A stretch of DNA of 64,000 bases from Bondarzewia mesenterica (taxonomy: Eukaryota; Basidiomycota; Agaricomycetes; Russulales; Bondarzewiaceae). Each line of letters opens with the position of its first letter. Position 1 is the first letter of the stretch. Position numbers and translations under genes: made by a program. The DNA lies in contig SGPL01000069.1 in NCBI GenBank assembly GCA_004802705.1, positions 1 to 64,000 of the forward strand, given 5' to 3'. The notes below the pieces were generated by a model. The model saw only the letters and a program-made list of their open reading frames with translations. It had not been told where the DNA came from and searched no databases. Below, piece after piece: positions 51,154 to 64,000 of this stretch.

Positions 51154-52563
51154 CTAGTCCTCCCCATCCTCCTGCTCCTCCTGCTCCTTATCGTCCTCAG
51201 TCTCATTCACCTTCAGAGGCCGAAGTTCCCTCTTCATAGACGCCGCTATTTTGTCGAACTCAGGGTGTGGGGAAGACAGCGCACGTTGGAACAGCTGATC
51301 GAAGTGATTTTCAAATCCCTTGATTACCGAATATGTTTCGACGCTGCGTCCGCGAATGTTCAGACAATAACGATGATATTCGTCCTCTTGATTCCTGGCG
51401 TAGCCTCCCCACGTATGCCCCTTTCCAGGTTTGGCAGCTTTCCCGAATGTCAGGTCGACGAGGGGGAGTCCGGGCTTCTTAAACTTTGTCGAGGTACCGA
51501 AATCCATGAGGATCACGACGTGCCACTCGGGCTTGTAATGCTCGCCGTTCTTCGATACGATCCATGGACCGACCAAGGTTTTAGCAACGGCTGAGCCAGA
51601 CACTGCGACTTTGGCCTTGGTCTGCCAAGGCACGTAAACGAGTCGTCGCTCATCAAANGGCTCGTCAAGGTCACCAGCATAGCCGACNAAGAATCCGTCG
51701 ATGACCNNNTGTGNGAAAGCACACTGGACCGCGGCGCCACGACACCAGGCCTTTGANAGNAANNCGGTCGTNATTTCACTGATCTCCTCGTCGACNTGGA
51801 CNAAATGGGTGAAGTTGATCCAGACNTTGCNGGATTTCNCCAAGAGCTCGTGNCATAATNCGNACTNCANNGANCCAANCGCCGAGGTNTTNGCCNAGCA
51901 GGCGNTTNAAANANGTGGATAGCCGAATAGGTCGAACGTAGGCATCGGGCATCCTCTCCCTCCGGATGAATGCAGCACCTTCGGGGATGCGCGCTTCATC
52001 GCCGGTAAGAGTGAATAATAGCAGGATGTAGAGCTCGCCTTGGAGACCACGGTCCAGAACGATACCTTTTTGGACGAGCTCTTTTAGCAATGTCTCCATC
52101 GCCGTCTTGTAGGAACTTTCGCTTCGGGTGAGCGCGCTTGCGGCAGCGATGGCAAGCATTGGCTCCGAAGGGGCCTCGGTGATGGTAAGACGATCGACGA
52201 CCCCCAGCAAGTTGCGCATATGGCTGCGCACGGACGCCGTCGCCAGGCGGCTGAATGCCTCGCCTGTGCCGAGTTCTAGCAAGACTCGTTGGGGAAAGCC
52301 GCGAAAACGTGATCCAAGTTCGTTGGATCAAAGGCTGCGGCTTGGAACAATTTCTCCTCAGCCACGACATCAAAGCTGGCGCTTATGGTCGACCAATACT
52401 GAAGGTAACGACCAAGACGGTCAGAGATAATAGGACAGTGAGAGCATAATTTAGTACTCACCGGCCTGCCGTACATAGTGAGGTTGCGGAGCTCGAGTGC
52501 ATCCCTTGCCTTCGACAACGACTGTTTTTGATTTGCCATCTGGCACCGGGAGCACAGAGTCAT
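51154..52563 (-). pseudogene. Uncharacterised agaricomycete protein, damaged or truncated copy
   Basis: Exon 1 contains LSKARDALELRNLTMYGRP; an intron ends near 52400; then YWSTISASFDVVAEEKLFQA and LDHVFAAFP. After a one-base frame break near 52282 follows LLELGTGEAFSRLATASVRS, LQGELYILLLFTLTGDEARI and YVRPIRLS. A stretch of about 260 bases (51657-51918) has many undetermined bases. The C-terminal part reads AWCRGAAVQCAF, GDLDEXFDERRLVYVPWQTK, LVGPWIVSKNG, WHVVILMDFG, YCLNIRGRSVETYSVIKGFE, then an acidic tail. I recognise this as the C-terminal part of a large family of agaricomycete proteins of unknown function (often about 1000 residues, sometimes with an ATPase-like N-terminus). No N-terminal part is present upstream. 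I consider it a truncated copy with poor sequence quality. The function is unknown. Confidence 0.6.
51657..51918. other. Cluster of undetermined bases
   Basis: About 40 scattered single or short runs of N lie inside an otherwise readable coding stretch, unlike a scaffold gap of continuous N. This points to poor consensus quality or unresolved variation between alleles or copies. One further N is at 57421 in the demethylase gene. Confidence 0.9.
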
Positions 52564-53340
52564 GTATCCGTGGGAACCATAATGGTGATATAGCGGATAT
52601 TGTTTGATTTCTCCTCATCTGAGACCCCAGGAACTATGAGCGATAGATTATTTCTAAACTTTCGATGATCTCTTTGCAACAATAGCAACCTCAGTAAGAA
52701 TGAAATTCTCGTGCGCTCCCCCTGGCTCTCCTCGTGATATCTGGAATCTTCTTCGATCTTGCGTTGATTTTTGAGTGGGATTAGGCTAATTGTGTGCCTT
52801 GTATCCACACCATTCTCATCCAACTCCTAGTCTACATTGTACGAGTGAATGTATGATTAATTGAATTAAGTTATTTTCAGCATGCCTTCGAAAGTTTAAA
52901 ATTGAAATCATATAGATCGTTATCTCAGATGGATTTGAACTGTAATTAACAAAGAACTCACGATGACATGCATATGGGCATGCCAGGAACATGCCAAATG
53001 GCTGCCTGAGATGTAGACACATCTCATCCTGGTTTCATTTCATATAGGACTAACACGCACAAAGCGAGACCACTGCACATTCATTTTATCTGAGCCGAAA
53101 CTGTGTGCAGCCTCCCGCTCAGTGATGCAGGCCGTGTCCAGCATGCCGTCCTGCTGGTTACATGCCGGGTTTCCGTCAACCTCTCACCACCATATGCGCA
53201 CCATGTGCGCGCCAAGTTCATGAATAATACAATTAACATAGAATCAGTAGATACATACAGATCACAACGTGAAATTATCGTGAAATACATGAAAATGAGA
53301 TCATCATTTTCTCGCCGGTTTTCGCTAACTCAGATCAGCA
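52564..53340. other. Intergenic region
   Basis: No supported gene. Short frames on the minus strand (52560-52823, 52816-53022, 53081-53290) lack motifs. The expected N-terminal halves of both neighbouring remnants, the uncharacterised protein and the permease, are absent here. Confidence 0.45.
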
Positions 53341-53900
53341 TGTCACGTGGCAGCAGCTACCCATTGCTATCGTCTGGTCTATTCCAATAGGCGCGATATC
53401 CGGCTTGATCTTCTTACTGCCGCTCGTGTTTATGCTCCCGGACGTTGAAACTCTGCTTGCAGGTGAGTAGTCTCATACAAGTCTGTGAAGCTGATGTTTA
53501 GGGGGATGTTTTCAGTGTCATCCGGCCAGTCAATCGGTGTCATGTTTCAGCTGATTATGGACTCAAAGGGTGGAGGTTTCGGGATGGTGAGTCACCCTGG
53601 CTCAGATCGTAGACCTAGATAAACACTCATGGATTTTCTCAGTGGTTCATCAGTGCATTGCTCACCATGCTCACAGTCCGCTCTTCAACATAACATCATT
53701 ATCTACACATCGACAGTCTTTGGAATTGGAATGTTCTGCACCGTCTCCATCTCCTGTGCCTCTCGTGTGACCTGGTCCTTCGCGCGAGACAATGCGTTAC
53801 CCTTCTCACAAACTTTTGCGTTCATCACTGCTGCGCCCTTCTCCAGAGCCTCGGACCCACTGCCTCTGAACACCTTCCTCCTTTCAACGATCGTCTAAAT
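53341..53900 (+). pseudogene. Amino-acid permease (GABA/choline-type) remnant
   Basis: Recognisable blocks, joined across two ordinary introns, are PIAIVWSIPIGAISGLIFLL, PLVFMLPDVETLLAV, SSGQSIGVMFQLIMDSKGGG, FGMWFI, then FGIGMFCTVSISCAS, RVTWSFARDNALPFS and LPLNTFLLSTIV. These match the central helices of fungal amino-acid/choline permeases of the APC superfamily, which normally have about 12 helices and over 500 residues. The N-terminal half is missing. About 75 extra bases separate FGMWFI from FGIGMFCT and contain a stop. The frame then hits TAA where a Gln is expected after STIV. The last several helices are absent before the demethylase gene begins. It is a decayed fragment with no transport function expected. 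Confidence 0.75.
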
Positions 53901-54099
53901 GAGCCTAGTGCCGCCCAGGCAATCGCGCCCACCGCCGTTAACAGTGAAATTGACCCATCCTTTGTTTCTGCACGTCCATCGTGCTCGTCGCAACAATCTT
54001 GTCTACCTGCATCGCTCTCGTTTCAACTGCCTCATCGTCTGGCTAGGCGTTGCTCGAGCTCGACGACTAAATCATGCCACGGTTGATCCTCTTTTCTAG

Positions 54100-57893
<3,794 letters not shown>

Positions 57894-58295
57894 GTGCTAG
57901 CCGTCGTGTGGATGTTGTATAGTTTGCTATCCAGCTGTGTCTTCCTTTCTTCTCTCCTTTCTTTATTGTTACTTCATACGTGCTTTCAAGTTGTATTGCG
58001 TCGCACTGTTCGAATATTACACCCGCACCCCTCGATATTGAAAGATGGCATGTGTATTCGCTGGTCGGTGTGAGCATACACCTCGATTCAGACGGGCAGA
58101 TCCTAAGGCACGAAGGGGCTACTTTGCCCCAAGGAGCCTCTTACTCCGCGGACGAGTCATTTGAAATTTCGCCAACGTGTAATGTTCATAAACCCATATA
58201 AAACTTATGGGGCCTCCTGGACAGGTTATTGGTGCTCTGCAACGCCCAATCAGTGCAAGCCGTCGCGTCTCGCTTCTTCATCCGCGACTCTAACT
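57894..58295. other. Intergenic region
   Basis: The 3' region of the demethylase gene, AT-rich, with no frame carrying motifs. Confidence 0.5.
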
Positions 58296-58600
58296 ATGTC
58301 CGCCTCGGGTCCTAGCCACAATGATAGCTCGGACATCCACTTACTCGTGCGCGGCTCGCCTGGTACATTTCCTCCCCACTGCACTCCGAGCCCAGCCAAG
58401 CGTCGACGAGCCGATCTTGGTCCGTATCATTTTTTCCAGTGGGCTCGTTTAATTGGCCAACATCGGCATGTCATCCTCGCCCACGATCACTCTTACTGTC
58501 ATCACCTACTGCTACTATTTCCTCTGCAGACACAATCGTGCGAGGGCTGATACCTCCAAGTTGGTCCACCCTCCTTTTCTCTGCGGTTCTTTCTACATAG
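58296..58600 (+). CDS. Possible 53-residue hypothetical protein
   Basis: Three exons (58296-58362, 58396-58419, 58530-58600) join in frame and give MSASGPSHNDSSDIHLLVRG, then SPAKRRRADLDTIVRGLIPP and SWSTLLFSAVLST. The basic KRRR could be a nuclear signal and the C-terminus is mildly hydrophobic. The first intron (33 bp) is short for this genome and the middle exon is only 24 nt. I recognise no family. Alternatively the unspliced frame encodes 84 residues without meaning. Confidence 0.3.
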
Positions 58601-58960
58601 ATTTTATGTAGTGAAGCACTGACTGTTCTCAAGAACCATTCCGAGACTTCTGCAAATTGTTGTGAGACTGCATGACTTTATACCCGAAACTTTTTTGATA
58701 CGAGTGATGAGTTTTGGATCCGGCAAAGTTTAATGTAGCCTGGTTTGTTCCAAGAACAAATATACTAAACTGCCCTCTTTCTCTAAATGGCTCTCTTGGC
58801 AAGATCACGGTTGAGTGCACACGAGAGGTTTTTCACTCGAAGTATAACACATAATGGGTCGAGCGCTGAAGCGCTGACCTGTCTAAGGCATAAAATTGAG
58901 CTATCCAAAAGCATAATCTACATACACACGTGAAGTCCTGCAAACCCAACTGCATCGACA
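58601..58960. other. Intergenic region
   Basis: Sequence downstream of the Nbs1 stop codon. It probably holds the 3' end of its transcript. Nothing else is recognised. Confidence 0.45.
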
Positions 58961-61900
58961 TCACCCGGTCCTGCCCTTCTTCCTGGACTTAAAGCCCTTG
59001 AACACGCCGTCATCCGAATCATCACCCACAATAGACGCTTTTCTCTTCTGCGCCGTCGTCCTCCGAGTTGATTTTAGCACTGATTGCTGCGTCTCCGAAG
59101 TCCTGTCCGTACGCATCGTTGCACTCGTACCATCCATATCTTCCTCTCCATCATCGTCCCAGCCTCCGACCTCCACTTCCAAGCCATCCCCAAGCTCAAC
59201 ATCGTTTTCCTCTCCAATATCATCCAGCCGCTTGCCTGGGATCTCGTCATCATCGGACTCCAAAAACAACGGCTGCGACTGACTGCGCGTCGAGCGCGTC
59301 ACGCGGCCTGTCGGTGCCGGCTTTACGTTAGTCTTAGAGGACGTTCTGGAGGACGCGGACGCTTTGGAGGAAGGTTTCGCGGTGGAAGGAGCCTTCTTCG
59401 TCGTTGAAGGCGGCTTGTCGCGGGCCGCCCTTGCAGGTTTTACATCTCCCTTCTTCACCTCTTCCTCGTCCTCGTCGGAATCGTTGATGACCATCGCGCG
59501 CGACTTACCCTTGCGTGACGCCCGCGCTTGTGTCTGCGTCTTCTCACCTATTCCGGAGCCAAAAAGAGTTTGACTTCCGGAGTTCGACTCGGACAGCGTG
59601 CGGGGTTTCCAGTATGCTGTGAAGCGGGCCATGTTAGTGGATGCAGGTAAGTGAAATAGATAGGATTCTGACCAGGACCCACACCGTAATCGTTCTCATC
59701 GCTGACAACGAGAGCGACGGCGTCACGCTTTTCACCGGAAGTTTTCTGCGACACGACATACGATAGAATAAATATATATTCGGCAACGACATAGAGACTC
59801 GACCAACTCAGACTCACCTTTTTGAACTTCTTGAAGTCAGGTCTGCCGACCCACTCAGGCTTGCCGCCCGCACGGACGTTTACGCCTCTTCTGGACGGCC
59901 GAGTGGTGTCCACGTCCACGTCAACGACGACCATAAAGTTCCCGCGCACATTTTCGTTTCCAAAGTCCTCGAGCACCGCCCAACCCTGTTCGCGCTGGTC
60001 GCGATCAAGCTCAGGCTTGGAGATCCGGAGGTTATTGAACTCGCGGTCGAACTCGTCTTCATGCTTCTTCCCCCGCTTCGTCGAGTTGACCGCTTTCAGG
60101 AACCGCTCATCCGTATCCATCTCTGCCGCGTCCGTGTCCGTGTCCGCGCTCCCCTTCTTCTTAGATTTATTATGCTGCTGCATCGTCGAGGACGGCGGCT
60201 TCGTGAACTTGGTCGGCGGGGGCGGCAGAGGTGCACCCTTGGCTTGACTGCTCGGGGGTGGCGCTTGCGACGCCGGGACGATAGCGTGCACGTTTTCGAG
60301 AGCCCTCCGCTTATGCGGAGCACCCGTGTCCGTATTCGTGTCTAATTCCACATCCTGGTCTGCATCCGGATCATCCTCAATTTCTCTCATCACCACATCG
60401 TCGTCCAACTCGTCCGCCTTGCGCTTCGACCCGCGCGCCTGCGTCTGCATCCCGCTCGTCTCTTCATCTTCCTCGCGCACGACTGGTAGCGGCACCACAA
60501 GACCGTCCGAGCGAGACTGCGCCTGAGTGTCAGTCTGCGTGATACCCTGCGTCGCGGCAGTCTGCGCGAGCCTGTCTGGGTCGCTCGCGTCGAAGAGTGC
60601 CTTGTACTTGTCGAGCGACGGCCCGCGGTGCGTCTCTTCCTCGAGCGCGTCATCCAGTCCGAGAAGCCTCGCGACGTTCTTGGTGCGCGAGCGGAAGCGG
60701 CTCTGGGTCGGGGGCTATATATGTACATGAATTTCATCAATATTTCACATATACATATTCGGAAACAAGACGGGAGGAAGAAGGGGGAAGAGAGAGGGAG
60801 ACTGACGGGTGGAACGAGCTCCGGCACGACAGGTGTTACGGTCTTGGCTGGAATTTTAGCAGAAGTGGTGTTCATCATTGAGGAGTCTTCATCGAGGCCT
60901 AAGAGTGCAAGGGAAGTTTGTTGTGTTCTTCGAGTAAGCTGTTAAATCAGACAGTCAAGTCAATTCACTAGATAGGCATATATATGCGTACCTTGCGCGG
61001 TCTCCGCAGAGGTCCTGGAGCAGCGGGCTCTGATGGCTCTTCGGATTCCGTCCTCGGTGTTGACTTCTCGGAAGGCGGAAGGCGAGACGAGGATGCCTCT
61101 GCACCGGCTTCTCGCTTGTTGCTTGATTGGTGGTCCAGACCAAAGTCGGGGGGTATGCTGGGCTCCTCGGGATGGGTGTTAGGCACGAAGTCTGGGAGTG
61201 GGGATGGTCCTTGGTGATCTATGCACGTATATATGAATGAGAAAACAAAATAGGGGCAATATAGTCGTCCACTCTTCAGATTAGCTAACAATTCAAAATT
61301 CACCTGGATGCAGACCATCGCAATCAATATAATACTTGTCGACGTGGGCAACCGCTTGCAGGATGTTTTCGGGCAAGATAAATCGGAGGCCAGCACTATG
61401 AACTCTGCAATGAATACAATCATCACATACCGAAAGACGTTCGCACTCACTCTTTTGCCCCGTCAACCAACTCTCGCCACCCATCCCGTCCAACAGCCGT
61501 TTCCATAGCCTTGTCGTCAGCGACTAGAGATACCATTCCCTTCTTCTCCTTTGCCCATGCCTTGGCCTTGTCCAGTGTCCTCTTCCACTTTACCAACCCA
61601 GCGTCGACGGTGAATAGCTCGCACTCGCCCTGTCCGCGCTCCACCAAAGTCCGGTACTCACTAGAAACCTCGCGTCCCTTCTCGCCGACAAAGACGAATC
61701 GGCAGCCTCGAAACATGTTGAGACGCTCCTCATTGGGCTCCCAAGTCTTGAATTTCTTGAGGTCAGGGTGTAGTGACGCGGAGAAGCCTGGTCGATGCTT
61801 GCTCTCGGGGGGCAGTGCAAATGTCCATTCGAGGGATTTAGGATCATTGGGGGGCAGCAAACCCAGGCGCAGAATTTCCTCTAGCCATTGAGGCTTGACG

Positions 61901-62677
61901 AATTGGGAGGCGGTTAGGAGAGAGGTGGAGAGTAATGGTGAAAGCGTGAAAGTGGGGGCCAGGTGGTGAGTAATGGCGGGATGTAGCGAGCGAACGACAT
62001 TAATGCCTGGTGCGTTACAGCGGATTTGAGTAAGAAGGGATGAAATTGCGCATAGGAGACCGTACCTAACGATGCGCATCCATCTGTAGATACAGGCCCC
62101 TTCACCTTGGACGGAGATTCGTAACAGCATACGCGGAGCCATTTGACACTACGAATAATGTATGAAAAGGACAAGACAGGAAGATTTAAAATCTACTCAC
62201 GTCAAGGGAATGCCGGTTACAACATCTATTTTATCATCCTCCTGCAGCTCCAGCGCACTGCCAGGATTCACCGTCATCCGTTCGCCAGCTCGAATAACCG
62301 ACATTGTCCTGGATTTTGTATTGAACAGTTCAAGCGAAGAAGCCTTGTCAGGATTTGCCTAAGAAGATGGACGACAGTTACTTCGGTAATGACGAAGCAG
62401 CTAGGAGCTAGTACAGAATAAACGCACCACGTCGTCAATGGTGTAGCCGCCAACAATGATCTGGCCATGGTCGCGCGAAACCTTTTTAGAATTCACAACG
62501 AGGTCGCAATCCTTTCTCCCTAAGAGATACTTCTTCCCGCTCTTGAGCAGTTTCGCCTCTTGAGGACGCGACGAGCTGACTTGAGAAATACCTATGAGAG
62601 CAGAAAAAATGTCACGCACTTTCGTGGTGGGATTTACCGGTGATTTCAACGTCAAATGGACCTGATATCGTCCACAT
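58961..62677 (-). CDS. NBS1: Nbs1 (nibrin/Xrs2-like) subunit of the MRN double-strand-break complex
   Basis: It partners Mre11-Rad50 and recruits the ATM/Tel1 kinase. ATG 62677: MWTISGPFDVEITG, then after an intron the FHA domain GKKYLLGRKDCDLVVNSKKV, SRDHGQIIVGGYTIDDV, SSLELFNTKSRTMSVIRAG and VNPGSALELQEDDKIDV. The tandem BRCT region covers KWLRVCCYES, ITHHLAPTFTLSPLL, SLLTASQFVKPQWLEEIL, and MFRGCRFVFVGEKGREVS (61700-62140). The long linker is Pro/Ser/Glu-rich. The Mre11-binding region reads LRISKPELDRDQREQGWAVL, GKPEWVGRPDFKKFKK (about 59815-59860), the family's conserved FKKFxK element. The tail is acidic and basic alternately, ending VFKGFKSRKKGRTG at 58961, comparable to the C-terminal ATM-binding FxF/Y region. 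At least eight introns are present. The gene looks intact. Length is about 900 residues, typical for fungal nibrins. Confidence 0.9.
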
Positions 62678-63305
62678 ACCGCATGAGACATAAAATGTTT
62701 AGAATGATCAATGTCTTAAAAGAAAGCTCGAAGGATCAAAGGAGAGGTACTTTGTGTCATGTGACGGTCCTTGCCCGTCACAAACGCGTATTGGAATTTG
62801 AAATTTACGACGCGCATAGCGTCACACGTCATCTTACCCAGCGCCTGCATCCTTTTGGCCTGCCGCAGCGGCCGATTCTGAATATCGACAAAGGCCTAAA
62901 TATTGACCGCCTTTAGCTTAAATGTTCACATTATCCGTAAGCCTTCTGATTTGAAGACGTTAATTTCTCTCTCTTCAAGGACATATAATTTGAGCTCATT
63001 TATGATTGCTTCTTTCCAGTACGGTTGTGTTCAAGTTGTGTTCCCATGAAGAGCACGGGCCACAATTCCGTCGGAGGTACATGAAGTACAGGACATCAAC
63101 TGCCCTCGCCTTCAATGCCGACGTGAGGGTAGTCGGTTAGCTCTGTCGCTCAACTGTAAGTAGTCTACAGAACCTCCAATTGACTTCCCCTGACACACGC
63201 ATTCACAGCTTCAATTTCGTCTCTCCCCTGCGTGAGTCATTCACTCGACATAGGTGATTATACTCGTCCTTCAACAGTCTTGTATTTGTTCACATTTTGG
63301 TAGCG
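62678..63305. promoter_or_regulatory. Divergent intergenic region between Nbs1 and the 63.3 kb gene
   Basis: The two start codons face away across 628 bp, so both promoters must lie here. The part nearest the plus-strand gene is pyrimidine-rich (about 63170-63240). The plus frame 62656-62916 lacks motifs. Confidence 0.5.
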
Positions 63306-63761
63306 ATGAGGACCTACGTCGCTCTTTTCGATCGTCGCTTTCAAGGCTCCTTTCATTGGGCCCTCTCACTATCAGAAGGCGACCCAGTCGGCACCCTGCC
63401 CACATTCCATATCACGAACTTCGATATCGCCGACCCTTGGAGGACGGCTCATGGTCCGATAGACTTGGCGCATGACGAGCGGTTAGTGGGCTGCGTTGCG
63501 CTTCCGGAGATCGAAGACGCTGTGGAGGATATCGCCGAGTTCATTGGCCAGTATGATTCTGCACAGGGTGACAGCGTCACAGAGGGCAACGTGCCGCGGT
63601 CCTGTTCTTGGTGGCTCATACGCACGGTACAAGACATGGTGCAGGCTGGCGTGTTGGAGATGGACACTCGGGGCTTTTATCAACGGATTTTGGCGCGCGG
63701 TGTACAGCTTCAGTCGGGGCAGGGGGTCTTGCGCGCGGGAGTCCGTGTGCTCGACTATTGA
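63306..63761 (+). CDS. Small conserved agaricomycete protein of unknown function
   Basis: A single-exon frame of 151 residues starting at ATG 63306 (MRTYVALFDRRF). Readable blocks: FHWALSLSEGDPVGTLPTFH, ITNFDIADPW, RLVGCVALPEIEDAVEDIAE, FIGQYDSAQGD, SWWLIRTVQDMVQAGVLE, FYQRILARGVQL and the end GVRVLDY. I recall many agaricomycete homologues with the same layout (LALYNR, HWALLVTEGD, the SW-IR motif); they lack an assigned biochemical role. The HWAL and C-x-S-W motifs loosely recall papain-like permuted peptidase folds, but I cannot support that here. No signal peptide or membrane segment. It looks complete. Confidence 0.78.
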   Translation: MRTYVALFDRRFQGSFHWALSLSEGDPVGTLPTFHITNFDIADPWRTAHGPIDLAHDERLVGCVALPEIEDAVEDIAEFIGQYDSAQGDSVTEGNVPRSCSWWLIRTVQDMVQAGVLEMDTRGFYQRILARGVQLQSGQGVLRAGVRVLDY

Positions 63762-64000
63762 GCTTCAAGTGAAAGACCTTGATTCAACTTTTTTTGGTTT
63801 ATGATGCTGTGCTGCTTGAATTGTATGAATTGCAGGTCGACAGGTAGCTACGGATGGATGATGAAATGAGTTTGGATGCACCAATAACGTATCGTTCGCG
63901 AATCGTCGAGGAGGTGATTGGGAAGGCTCGGAGTCGGTGATGTTTCGAGCATCGCATCACGTCCCCCTCGACGCCCTCCCTTCTGACTTAACGTGTTTCC
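63762..64000. other. Downstream region to window end
   Basis: The 3' region of the preceding gene, with no other feature seen. Confidence 0.5.

Noticed and set aside
59084..59407. Arg-rich plus-strand frame
   Set aside because: Antisense of the Nbs1 C-terminal exon.

Overview
This window looks like nuclear chromosomal DNA of an agaricomycete basidiomycete (mushroom or polypore type). Nearly every gene is split by 45-70 bp GT-AG introns. Several proteins belong to families typical of Agaricomycetes: DUF6533 and DUF6593 proteins, FunK1/APH-like kinase fragments, and a large uncharacterised family near 52 kb. Housekeeping proteins such as SMC3, NIMA kinase, Nbs1 and chitin synthase also have basidiomycete-style sequence. 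I saw no operons, CRISPR array, complete transposon, rRNA or secure tRNA. Gene models were spliced by eye, so internal exon edges are firm only where stated.

Layout. 1.7-2.7 kb (+): small secreted or membrane protein. 3.3-5.1 kb (-): DUF6533 multi-pass membrane protein with 10- and 20-nt exons. 6.0-7.0 kb (+): broken kinase-like gene. 7.6-11.0 kb (-): Zn2Cys6 transcription factor. 11.8-13.5 kb (-): PWWP protein with a LEDGF/TFIIS-N-like C-terminus. 14.7-15.6 kb (+): MMtag-family RS-rich protein. 17.3-18.0 kb (+): DUF6593 protein. 18.8-19.7 kb (+): adenylate-kinase-like P-loop protein. 20.5-22.2 kb (-): sphingolipid delta-4 desaturase. 22.9-23.9 kb (-): thymidylate synthase. 23.9-27.1 kb: gene-poor. 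27.1-29.3 kb (+): second Zn2Cys6 factor. 30.5-33.3 kb (+): NIMA kinase. 34.8-39.3 kb (+): cohesin SMC3. 40.1-43.1 kb (+): single-pass receptor-like membrane protein. 45.0-46.1 kb (-): casein-kinase-1-like kinase, divergent from a chitin synthase at 46.6-50.2 kb (+). 51.2-52.6 kb (-): damaged copy of an uncharacterised agaricomycete protein, with scattered undetermined bases. 53.3-53.9 kb (+): amino-acid permease remnant. 54.1-57.9 kb (+): JmjN-JmjC KDM4-type histone demethylase. 59.0-62.7 kb (-): Nbs1. 63.3-63.8 kb (+): small conserved protein.

How the genes fit together. The core genes share a chromosome-maintenance flavour: SMC3 (cohesion), Nbs1 (double-strand-break sensing), NIMA (mitosis), thymidylate synthase (dTTP), and KDM4 and PWWP proteins (chromatin). 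Fungal genes are not arranged in operons, and this clustering may be chance. The accessory parts (DUF6533, kinase-like, permease remnant, uncharacterised family) are the usual fast-evolving agaricomycete content.

Most notable observations. There are micro-exons of 10, 11, 13 and 20 nt. Two GC-AG introns each interrupt a P-loop ATPase motif (Walker A in the 18.8 kb gene, Walker B in SMC3). The chitin synthase carries many reading-frame breaks and loses a conserved segment. A one-base homopolymer frameshift in the otherwise intact SMC3 suggests that some of these breaks are sequence errors. I did not find a convincing new multi-gene system.
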